64,000 bases of DNA from the NCBI GenBank assembly GCA_001466705.2, contig LATX02000187.1, positions 310,001 to 374,000 on the forward strand. The letters are read 5' to 3'. The stretch comes from Moniliophthora roreri (Eukaryota; Basidiomycota; Agaricomycetes; Agaricales; Marasmiaceae). Both the position numbers and the translations under genes were made by a program. The notes under the pieces are model-generated. The model was not told the DNA's origin. It was given only the letters and a program-made list of their open reading frames with translations, and ran no database searches. Below, one piece after another: positions 12,001 through 21,856 of the stretch (the stretch's first letter is position 1; each line of letters opens with the position of its first letter).

Positions 12001-14218
12001 GGTGCCGAGGAAGGCGCGCCATAAGGTGCCGAGGAAGGAGCGCCGTTAGGTGCTGAGGAAGGAACGCCGTAAGGTGCTGAGGAAGGAACGCCGTAAGGTG
12101 CTGAGGAAGGAGCGCCGTTGGGTGCTGAGGAAGGAGCGCCGTTGGGTGCTGAGGAAGGAGCGCCGTTGGGTGCTGAGGAAGGAGCGCCGTTAGGTGCTGA
12201 AGGTGCTGAAGAAGTAATATCATCTTCGCAATCTTCTTCATCACCGCCAGACTCGTTTCCAGACCCGTTTCCGGAAGACCCGTTTCCAGAGGATCCATTT
12301 CCGGACCCGTTTCCAGAAGACCCGGTCTCATGTCCATTACCGGGAGTAGTGGTTTCCTCCTCATCTTCACAGTTCTCATAGTCCTCATCATCCTCATCAC
12401 CCTCATAACCGCCATCACCCTCCTGATGGTTCTCGTGGTTGTCAGAGGAAGTAGGTAAGGTCACAGGGGCACTACCAGTTGGTGAGCCACCGCTAATGAC
12501 GCTGCTAAGGATAGCGGAGTTGGTTTCCACTGGCGCAGGGAATCCTGGAGTTCCGGTAGGGCCTGCACCGCCATTGATAACAGAAGAGGTGAGAATCGCT
12601 CCGCCAGTTGCGACTGTGCTGAGGGTCACAGCAGCTCCGCCAGCTCCTCCGCCAATAGTTACACCAACTGTCACACCTAGGTGAGTCCAGTCGATGCCAA
12701 GGAAGTCCACAACATTGGTGATTCCAAGGGTAATGTATACACCAACGGAGTGGCCGATGACGGGGATCAAAGCCCCGAGCAATCCACCTTCAAACGTAAC
12801 CACGGAAACACAGACCTTGATGAACTCGGCGACCACAAGACTATCAATCTATGTTAGCAGGCTATTCCTTGGCTAGAGTTCATCTGGTACGTACCCCAAG
12901 TCTACAAGAATACCGATAACAACCTTGGCTTCAGATGTCGGAACTGTCTTGATGACTTCGCAAAGACCATCGAAAACGAGGTTGATGAGGGCACCAATGA
13001 TGTTGGCTGACTCTGCGACCTATTAATCAAAATAAGTGACGTAAAAGGAAAGTGAGACGATCAACATACAGAAATGACAGCGCCGGAATCGGATGCCAGA
13101 ACGACCTCAATGCTTTGACCAGCAAGAAGACGAATGTGCGCAATAGTTGCAATAAGAACGGCCTTGATTTGAAGAACGATGGTGAGCACATTTTCGGAGG
13201 TGCAGTCAGAGGCACTCAAGTTCTCTGTAATTTGGGTTTAGTAAGATCCGGAAAACTTATATTCAAATACTCACTGAGCTGCTCGACAAGGGGCGCGATG
13301 GTAACATTAGCGGAGGTCACGATACTGACGAGTGATACGGAGATGTCCACTGCGATTTCGGATCCAATAGTCAGGCCGACTGCAGCTCCAAGCTCATTAG
13401 CGAGCTGGAGGAAGTCGAGGCCGAGGAACTCGAAGTGCGAGGTGATGCCTAGAGTGATAACAACTCCAAGGGAGGCTTTGATCGAAGGAATCAAGGCAGC
13501 GGCAAGACCAGAATCGATAGTAACCAACGAACACGAAAGGCTGATGAATTCCGCAAAAGTCACACTGAAAGGAAAAATGTCAAGAGATGAGCGGCACGAA
13601 TTTTCAATGACAAACCTGAGGTCAGCAAATATGGCGATAACAGCAGATCCCTGACCAAGAGCGACCAGCTTGAGGAGAGCCGCAATGGTTCCAAAGACGA
13701 GCTGGAATGGAAAGAATCAGAAAGACGTAATGCTTGAACCTCACTGTAACCCACATTGACAAGTTGTGCGAGGAGGCTGGCTGTGTCTGCGACCGAGAGC
13801 GAACCGTTTCCAGTTGAGAGAATGAGGTTGACATCCGCATGTCCTTTGGCAAAGATACTCAGTTGCTCGATTCCACCAGAAATGACCACTTTGATCTCTT
13901 CAGCAATTGGCTTGATCTTGTCAACGGTGCAATCAGCAGCACTCAATGACTCTTTAATTCGAGGTCAGCATTTGAGCGTGCCAAAATCATTAAAAAAAAA
14001 AAAAACGCACTAAGTTGGTCGACAAGAGGACTAATCTTGGTGGTACAGTCGTCGATGACGACAGGAAGAGGCGTGGCGTAACACTCGCAGCGAGGGTCAA
14101 AAACCGCGCCACGGGGGACAAGTGAATTTGCATGAGGGGAATAGTGGGAAGATGGAGAAGCGACGACACCGGTCGCACATGCCACAGCGGCAATGAAGGT
14201 TACAAAGAGAGAACGCAT
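9011..14218 (-). CDS. Large secreted protein with six tandem modules of about 185 residues; family unknown
   Basis: The ATG at 14218 starts a clear signal peptide (MRSLFVTFIAAVACATGVVA), then CECYATPLPV and a half-module ending DDCTTKISPLVDQLS. Six modules follow, each spread over about three exons at conserved positions. Module order: LSAxDCxADKxxPIVxEIK, AIAQVKxLIGAxVE, VLASGxGxVISV, then LINLIFG, SVxASVVIxIFAELG, VCIGEFIxVxCSxVTFxGG, LIPIIKTSLGVCITLGITxS, FDFLGxDFxQLG, VTIVxNCTxxITPLIEKLS. Cysteines recur at fixed places. Approximate modules: 13946-13277, 13224-11785, 11733-11068, 11014-10385, 10336-9690, 9640-9011. Module 2 carries a low-complexity insert. The last module ends in KLITRAF and a stop at 9011. 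About 20 exons and roughly 1,400 residues. Segments are hydrophobic but short, so they look like packed helices instead of a polytopic membrane protein. I do not recognise the family. A cell-surface, spore-coat or matrix role is only a guess. Confidence 0.85.
11957..12210 (-). repeat. 24-bp coding tandem repeat (APNGAPSS units) inside the secreted protein
   Basis: About ten in-frame 24-base units encode APNGAPSS and its variants APYGVPSS and APYGAPSS. They sit in the insert of module 2. Several units are almost identical in DNA, so recent unit gain or loss is likely. Serine, threonine and proline make it a likely O-glycosylated stalk. Confidence 0.9.
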
Positions 14219-14360
14219 CTCTCAGATAAGGATCGTGATATACCTGATAAGTATCAGAAGACGAAATGAACGTGGTTTGAGAGAGAGGACGACCTCAGAA
14301 GGTCAGTGGGAGGGGAGAAGGGAGAGCTTTGGAAGAGACTTGAATGACCGCGCCCAGACC

Positions 14361-14367
14361 TTTATAA
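14361..14367 (-). promoter_or_regulatory. TATA-like box of the six-module secreted gene
   Basis: TTATAAA on the minus strand, about 145 bases upstream of the signal-peptide ATG at 14218, in a GC-mixed background. Position fits a core promoter with a leader of about 110 bases. Confidence 0.45.
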
Positions 14368-15183
14368 GAAACTCGTTTGCTCCGTAACACGACCCTGTTA
14401 TTTTCAGTCATGTTCCTGCTTAGCCTTACGTCCTGCCGGCCGTTCCAGATTGCAGTTGAGATACAGCTGTTGAGATGGGCATTTCAAGAGGTGTTTTCAG
14501 ACTAAGCAGTCACCTTTGCCGATCAGTCTTTCTTGATTGTAGAATGATTCGTCAACGAGGTTATTCGCTTCCATTCCTCCTGAAAGGCGCCTAGCTTGCT
14601 ACAGGGTGAATGAGAGTTGAAACTTGAATGCAAGGCAAGCACTCTTGAGTGGCCTCATCTTCACGTAATTTTCAGCGAGCACACGGTGTAGAATGTGAAT
14701 ATCTGCGAGGGTAATTGATGGTCGCTTATTTCGACAGGCACTGATAGAATATACACATAGCAACATACCGATAAAGGAATGCGAGAGCTCCACAATTCCC
14801 TAGTTTTTGAAATTGCCATGGGTCAATGTTGTCGACGGCTTGCCGACAGTGTTGAATCTAATGAAAAACGACGGGGGAAAAAGAGCAGTGAGGATTGAGG
14901 ATGCAACAAAGATGAACAGGTTGAACCGTGGTTACGGATTACAAACAAACACGGGCTGCGATTTCCGATGTAAATCACACTGTCAGAAATATAGCGTGAT
15001 CCATGATTTGGTACTTGTTACCTGCAGGCGACGTCTACTACGCTACACATAGTGAGGCTCATGCATGCTCATGCATGAATACAGTATGTAAATAGGGTAA
15101 AGTAGTCGCTTGGACTGTCTTTACTTTACTCCGCACACTGCGGGTGCCTGGATCCACCGAACCGACCGAGCTAATGGGTCTAT
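14368..15183. other. Intergenic, no supported gene
   Basis: About 800 bases between the promoter of the secreted gene and the stop of the next minus-strand gene. Only short frames occur. A small direct repeat CATGCTCATGCATG lies near 15062. Confidence 0.4.
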
Positions 15184-17041
15184 TCAGCCGGGTGTGTGGG
15201 TGGCATCGTCTCGACTCGGGTTTGAATGGGCTATATGAGGACTACGAGGACTTACGGGAGGGAGAGGAATCGTATTTCTCCCTTCTGGCGCCCGTTGAGA
15301 AACATTCGAAAAGAACGCGCTCTGATCCCAAAGGCCACTAGCTGGAACATCGGACACCGTGCCCGCGAAAACACCCTGTGTGTCGGCATGGCCAAGGGTT
15401 GCGCTATGCTCGCTGAAGCGAACGGCAACATCTCTCGACCTTCGATCGCCACGTTGTGATTGATACGGCATATCCTGCGTGGACGAGGTAGGAACAGATG
15501 TCGATTGTACGGGACCGAAAGGTTGGAAACCTGGTGGCAACTGGGATGGCATAGAATAATGGTTGAGAACAGCAGCTCTATTCAGTGGAAGCGTCCCGCG
15601 TCTGGAATGGAGCGAGGATTTGTGCGACTTGAATTTAGCCCGTCTTTTCGGATATCCGTACTCGTCATTAGCGATAGACTCGGAAGAAGAATTACTAATG
15701 GGGGGCGAAGTTGATGGTGAGGTGAATTGACTTGAGGGGCCCCTGGCTGCCGGGCTATCACTGGTCTGGTTCGGCGATCTGTGAGCATCTGCTCTGACCC
15801 CTCTGTACGTCAACGGCGTTTCACTCGGCCCCTCGTCTTCTGAGGAAGGCGGGCTGATATCCATTCGCGGATCAGACAGTGGAAGGGGGTGTGGTGTGGG
15901 TACTGATATTTCTTCGCCCTGACGGTCAGGAAGTTCACCGCGGGATGGAAGGCTTCGGAGATTCAAGGTTGCCATTAGCTCTACAGACGATACTAGTTGA
16001 TCATCTCCGACCTCTCTCTTTGCCTCAGTAGGTGGATTCTGCAGAAGGGAACAGTCAGTCAGGAGTCTGCAGTGAGAGATCGGATCACTCGAGACGAACC
16101 TGCATATCCACATCCGTTTGCACATATCCTCGTCTCAACCCGCCAAGTTGAGAAACATGATCTGTCCCATGCACAGGCGTTCCGAAAGCTGAATGAGCAA
16201 CTCTAGCAGGCGTATGTAGAACACGCATGGTGGATTGGGTCATTGGTGTGTCACTGAACACGGGTTCAGGACGGAAGGAATGCCTGGGAGGTGGCGATGG
16301 GCTATGATACTGCGACGCATTGAAATCTTGATGAGGATCCATGGCCCTGTAGGGCTCTGAAATCGGGCCTTCTTCAGCAGAGATCTTGAGCAAAACACGC
16401 GATATGTACTTCGATACGCCAAACTGCACCAACACGCAGTGCCCGATCTGCGGCTCGTAGAACGCGTCAGGCGCTACAAGCTTAACGGTCCCGCTCCGAG
16501 CGAACTCTACGTCTCCAAGATTAACGTGACGGAGGACTCGTATAAGATAGTCATCGTGTCCGCAAGGGATGATGAAGCAGCTGGAAGGTACCACACGGAT
16601 GAACTGGTCGTGTTGAAGAAGGGATGCCGGTGTATAACCAGTGCTGATAGGAGCATCGATCGTTTCGTGTAGCGTCTGCTGTGCAGCTGAGACTTGATTT
16701 CCTTTGGGTTGTACATTCAGTGCGGCTGCAGTGGAAGATGCAGGCACTTCCCGCACAGGGTTGGCGTTGAGGTCTGCACTGCCGTCCAAATCAGGCGTTG
16801 GAAAAGACACGGAGTGACGACCGTGGGACGCTTGGTCTCCAAGGCGTCCGTCAGGCGCCATGTTTTCGATTGAGGATACATTTTCTTCTGTAATAGGCGA
16901 AAGTGGAGAGCGAACGTCGGTGTCGATGGAAGGGTGTATGTTTGGAGGTGTCTTCGTCTTTACGCTGTGGAGAGATGGTCTACGTTGCATAAACAAAGGC
17001 AGTTGTCGTAATTGTCGTAGAAAGCGAGATGTGAATCCCAT
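15184..17041 (-). CDS. Hypothetical Ser/Pro-rich protein, about 480 residues
   Basis: Two exons separated by one short intron near 16037-16101 (donor GTTCGT, acceptor TTCTGCAG) join an N-terminal frame ending VDMQ to NPPTEAKREVGDD. I chose the ATG at 17041 (MGFTSRFLRQLRQLPLFMQ); the frame is open further upstream without a better start. Residues of about 160-240 look folded (VPSSCFIIPCGHDDYLIRVL, GTVKLVAPDAFYEPQIGHCV, VSKYISRVLLKI). The rest is disordered, rich in Ser, Pro and Thr, with a basic patch YPKRRAKFKSHKSSLHSRRG that could be a nuclear localisation signal. It ends at a stop at 15184. I do not recognise the family. Its upstream 350 bases (17042-17395) separate it from the 3' end of the mannosyltransferase and hold nothing else. 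Confidence 0.7.
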
Positions 17042-17395
17042 TTCGTCGATGAGTTGAGAGTCGTGAATGAATCGTGAATGCTGGGGCGTAAAAGGCGTAA
17101 AACAGTTGAGAGCGTTACAAGGAAGAGGAGGAAGAAAAATATGGCAGAGCCATGATGATGGTCGGAGTATAAGAATAAGTCCGCAGAGGCGCCCATCAGG
17201 ACCAACAAACGCTTCCCAAAACATAATAGATGCCAAAAGGGGATCAAGCTATTCTTCCAGCGACGGATTGACATTGATGAAACAGCCATGAGTCAGGTCA
17301 TCTCTTTACACTGCCAGACTGAGAAGGATTGGGAAGTCTCTGAATAATGAAAAATCGACATTGCATACTGAAGGCAAGTAATACGTGAAAACGGT

Positions 17396-19056
17396 TCATC
17401 GTTGCTCCATCATTCGATCCCAGTGCTGTTTACATGAACTCTGGTCGTAATCTGGAACGAGAAACAAGTCAGAAAAGCGGGTATGTAGAAGTAAAAGAGA
17501 GTACAAATACCGAAACTAGAACTCTGATCGCAGGAGCATCTTCCACGCTCCCATATTTCATCCTTCAGTGGGCAGTGGCTCCAGTCGTCATGCTGGTAAC
17601 CAATGTCTTCAAAGAAATGGATCTGATCGTGGCGCAGCAGTAAGCCAGCGGCAATACTGTGCACAGGTGCATCTCCCCAGCGCTAGAAGACAGAATGTCA
17701 ATATCGAAAATTACCAGCAAATGAGGCTCAATACCTCGTAATAGAAACCTCCAGTTTTATCTAGGTGATTAAAAAAAGCCGAATAAGCTTCCCCACGCCA
17801 AAAGTCCATATCAGCAATCTCAAAATTACTCCAGACTAGATTCGCAACAGGTTAGTTACTATAAAAAAAGCCATAAGAGAATGGACCCACAATGACATGT
17901 GCTATAGGTCAGACCCTTATTCCTTGATAGGAAAGGCATCGAGTTGTTCTTGGCGATATATTCGGAATGGTCATTGATGAATTCTGGGGAGCGAAAGCAT
18001 GAGCATCATGGTAAAGATACCACGAACACCGATACTTGCCGCGCACGTGGCTCCATAACGAACGTATTGACCCTGGTATTTCGTATACGGTCATGGTAAA
18101 ACCTGTTCTCAATCAGCACTACTTCGGTGATAAGATGTAGATACTGTACCATAAACCTTGTCGTTCTTTTCCATAAAAAGGAAAGGGTCGTCCTTGATGT
18201 TGCAGTGAAACTTGACACTAGGCCTACATGAAAAGATACTCATAAGCTTGACTTCCAGAGAAAAGCGCAGAACACACTCGATTCGCCAATACCACTTATA
18301 TTTTTGAAGTAAGGGGTGCTTAAAGAAGAACTAAAGGGCTGGTGAGATCTCGCCTTGAAGTGCTTTGCGGCACTTACACCAGAGTTGAAACGGCACATAT
18401 TGCGATAAGGTACACTGTCTGGGAAGATGTCAAGAAACATACTAGATAAGCAATTCAGGCTGCTTACCGCCATACTTGACATTCATAGCCTTCATCTGCT
18501 CTCGCCCCTTCGACGCCTTCTCTTCATCAATCCAATCGGGCTGGTTCCAATGATCCTTAGGTATCAATCCAAATTCTACCAGTGAGGGTGTCAGCACAGA
18601 TACTCGTCTGTCTATGAAATAAGTGACTATACTGCCACCAGGAAGCAGCCGGGACGTGCCTTTTGAAAGTCTCCGTAAAGGGCTGGTCATTCAGCAAGAC
18701 GTATGGGTATCGGCCTGCATTAAATCGATCCTCGATTGCTCGAATACTTTGAACAACTCCATCCAGTTCCGTATTCCTTGCCAAGATTACGAATGTGGCA
18801 TTTGCAAGCCGTGGATTCCTCGTAGCCTCATCGGTGTTATTGCGGTTGGGTTCGGCCTTGGTTCCTGCGACGGAGTCGTAATCTTCAAATCGGTTCCAAG
18901 AAAACATCCTGCCCTCATAGTCCCGACGGATAGCGGTGAGTGTGAAATGGAGGACTCCCTGCAAGGCGCACTGGTCAAGGATGTCCATAACAAATCCGAC
19001 AGAACACGCACGATTATACCCAAGATGACTACAGTATATCTGATAACTCTCCCCAT
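17396..19056 (-). CDS. Alpha-1,2-mannosyltransferase of the KTR/MNT family (GT15)
   Basis: Golgi type II enzyme that adds mannose from GDP-mannose to O- and N-glycans of secreted proteins. The ATG at 19056 gives MGRVIRYTVVILGII. An intron of about 41 bases then joins CALQGVLHFTLTA, restoring one membrane anchor; the longer open frame from 19228 is not needed. Family motifs follow in order: NATFVILARNTELDGVVQSI, EDRFNAGRYPYVLLNDQPFT, IPKDHWNQPDWIDEEKA, YGGKQ, YRNMCRFNSG, YWRIEPSVKFHCNI (rebuilt over an intron), [89 protein letters not shown]. The last exon, after the intron, ends CKQHWDRMMEQR with the stop at 17396-17398. About nine introns and about 390 residues, near family size. No damage seen. 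Confidence 0.88.
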
Positions 19057-19774
19057 CTGACCTTTGTATCTTTTCCTTCGACTGTAGCAATGGAGGTGGC
19101 GCAAGGCATTCGAAACTGGGCGACGTCCTACGTAGCATCAGATCTCTGGCGCTGCTGTGCTGATGTGGGAAACACCTTAGCGCCACCGCGACAAAAGATT
19201 TCACTATTTTAGGTAGCCTTGTAACCACGGCGTTCTACCTTGACCCTTTTCTGAGTGGAGGAGGTGGTAGAACGCGAACTGAGTTTGAAATTGGCAGGGC
19301 CTCTGGTAAGGAATCGCGGCGACGAATTGGGAAGGCGGCGGCGGCTGATGCAAATTTTTGCGCGGCCTTTTTGACGCGTACTACCACCAGCAACAATTTA
19401 TTGCCCTTCTCCTTCTGTATCACACCCACAATGCTTCAATAAATGATTTCTTTGAACGAAGTACCTTCTTCGAGGAGATACAAAAGCGTTGGAGGGCGTC
19501 GTCGATGTGGTTGGATACTGGCTGATATATTTTATTTCCCCGGCTGTCCCACCGGACCTTCCCCATTCGTCGCCGCGATTCTTTACCAGAGGCCCTTGCC
19601 AATTTCAGACTCAGGTAAATTAAAAGAGTTCATTGTTTGAATGCATGCAAGTCAGCGTTGTACTTTTATTCCTTATTCTTCCATGGTTGTTCTTTGCTGA
19701 TATAATTTAAAGGTCGTATTTGTCCTTCGAGCACGAGTTATTTCCTCTCTACCGTTTGATTTCCTTCGTCTATC
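19057..19774. other. Divergent promoter region
   Basis: About 720 bases between the mannosyltransferase (minus) and the MYND gene (plus). It should hold both promoters. A TATA-like TATAATTTAAA lies near 19700, about 70 bases before the MYND ATG. No gene seen. Confidence 0.4.
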
Positions 19775-21553
19775 ATGTCGACCCTCACGTATATGATGAA
19801 GGACTTCCGACACCGACCACCAGCCGATATCGATCCCGACCATCCTGACAAAAAGACGGAACAGGCGCTTTTTTCGCTGGTCAGACTGACGTCGGTGTTG
19901 CAGCGCAAGTCGCCGTCCACGGTTACAGTCGTGACTGAAAATTGGGCCCAAATTTGGCCATGGATTTATTCCCTTGCTCGCTGCGTATTGGACAAGGCTC
20001 CCGTCACATTCATTGGCTCGCAATTTGTCTATCAGTTCACGACGATATGCCCCGTCCTCGTGACCTATCCCACCTACAGCATCCACTGTGGAGACTTTCG
20101 TAACGATCTAACTCACCTCCTAATGACCTCCCCACATATACTTGCAGTTACAGCGGAGATGTGGCTCTATGCCAGTCGAACTAGCCATGAAGCCCTTAGG
20201 AGTCTTTGTGACTCCGTTGGACTGCTCCTCGAATGCAACCTGGCTAATCGAGCTTTGGAAACACCTTCAAAGCATTTGGAGGTTCTACTTCGTAGACTAA
20301 ATGACGACATAACCGTGGTGTGCATCAAGGGAATAGCTTTCGAGGTGGCCCAGAAGCCGATTGCTTGCGAGAAGATTCGAAGCAGTCTAGTAATATTGGG
20401 ACATCTTTACAATCTTTTCGGTATGGCCACTTGTATCGACAAGAATGCTGTTCGTTGGCTTGCAATTCTCGTTGCAAAGCTCAGCTCTCCCCGAAAATAC
20501 TACCGAGGAAGCGATTTTGAGGACTTGTCGCTTTGCTTGCGACAGAGTCTCGGAATTTTATGCCAGTGCGTTTCGGAATACCCCACGGCATTATTAGGGA
20601 TGCTGGACATGGGAATTGTCTCGTCCATTTACAGGGCACGAAATATCATTGTTGAAGATTCTCATCGCCGCGAAATTAATGAGTCGTGGAGTCTAGCCAG
20701 TGTTTACGCGACATTCCTCAGCCATATTGCTCGCCATCTCACACATCGCTCGGTCTTGATTCGCATGGTAGTATCTATACGAAGACTTCAAAGATTGGGT
20801 ACGACAGACGAAACCCAGCTCAGAGATTGTGGGCCAGTTCTTCGTGCATGGCTTGATGTACGCGGTGAGGTAGCAAGGAGACACTCGATCAGCAAATGGC
20901 AAAGTGAAGTAGAAGATAAAGGAATTCCGGTTTGTGGTTTTACCAATGTAAGTTCTAATCGCGTTCTACCACTCCGGTGCTAACTGCGGATGCCCCAGTG
21001 TCCACGCACTTCTGAGATTAACATCCAACAAGACTTTCGTCGTTGCTTTGGATGTGGCTCTACTGTGTACTGTTCTCGAATCTGTCAGAAGCGCCACTGG
21101 AAGTCTGGACACCGAGGGGAGTGCAAGACCATGCAGGCTAGTCTTCGAGGTTAACCCTCTTCTTTCTATATTTTATTCACAGCTGACCGGTTCAATATAG
21201 CGGGTAAATTCCCTTTTGTCTCAGCGTTTGACGTCGCCTTTATGCAGAAACAATTTCATGCAGACTATCGCTATGCGTCAATGCACATCCAAGTAGCAGT
21301 TTCAAAGCATAAAGAGAAACTCAAAGAGGTTCACGAAGTGGGAGATCCCGTGGTGTCGTTGGATTATTCCGAATACCCCGCTAGGTTGGGTGTACACACA
21401 CTTAGGGAGTGTCGGGACAAGCTCAAAGAGCCTGATTGGCACCAGCTCTCTGGTTTCGCAGAAGCTGGCATGACTCCCTTAGCGTTTGCCATTGTGCCGT
21501 GGAGTCAAGGAGAGATCATGGCTATGATACTGCGTCCCGCGTGTTTGCATTGA
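19775..21553 (+). CDS. MYND-type zinc-finger protein
   Basis: The ATG at 19775 opens one exon of about 390 residues of helical, repeat-like sequence without a named domain. An intron from about 20951 (GTAAGT) to CCCCAG near 20998 joins ...GFTN to CPRTSEINIQQDFRRCFGCG, then STVYCSRICQKRHWKSGHRG and EC. This is a MYND finger (C-x2-C, YC-x3-C, H-x3-C pattern), a zinc-binding protein-interaction module. A further intron follows after the finger, then about 115 residues ending at 21553. Large proteins of this architecture are expanded in Agaricomycetes and none has a settled role to my knowledge. The first cysteine pair is split by the intron and widely spaced, so its zinc ligation is less certain. 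Nuclear or cytoplasmic; no signal peptide. Confidence 0.8.
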
Positions 21554-21856
21554 AAAGCGGCCGAAGTCGAAAACTATTGGAGGTGCGTATCTCTGTTCGT
21601 TATTCGAGGATAACTGCAAACTTGGCAACGGTGACCAAACAGATACCCGTTCATTGAGGAGGCTAGACCCGTGATTCGTGTCTGCAGGAACTGGAATTAT
21701 TGAAGATGTGTATCACTAACTCTACGAGTGTAGCACCACACCATTTGTAGATTTCTCCAAATGATTCTCATCCTTGACTTCTCATTTCTACCTCCACCTA
21801 TATCAACAAAATACGTATAACAATATACAATATCGCGTCATGAACTGTTTCACGGA
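21554..21856. other. Convergent 3' flanks
   Basis: Some 300 bases between the stops of the MYND gene (plus) and the SulP-type transporter (minus). AT-rich with several TATA-like and AATATA stretches, as expected for facing 3' ends. No gene. Confidence 0.4.

Noticed and set aside
11957..12210. CRISPR-like array
   Set aside because: The 24-bp repeats are contiguous, without spacers, and in frame with the protein; the host is a eukaryote.
12118..12381. Plus-strand frame with GAEEGAPL repeats
   Set aside because: It is the antisense of the APNGAPSS tandem repeat of the secreted protein; repetitive coding DNA opens frames on both strands.
16085..17236. Longer start of the Ser/Pro-rich protein at 17236
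   Set aside because: The first codon there is TTG, not ATG; ATG at 17041 is a natural start.
19057..19228. Longer N-terminus for the mannosyltransferase starting at 19228
   Set aside because: Starting at 19056 with one short intron yields a proper type II membrane anchor; the longer frame has none.
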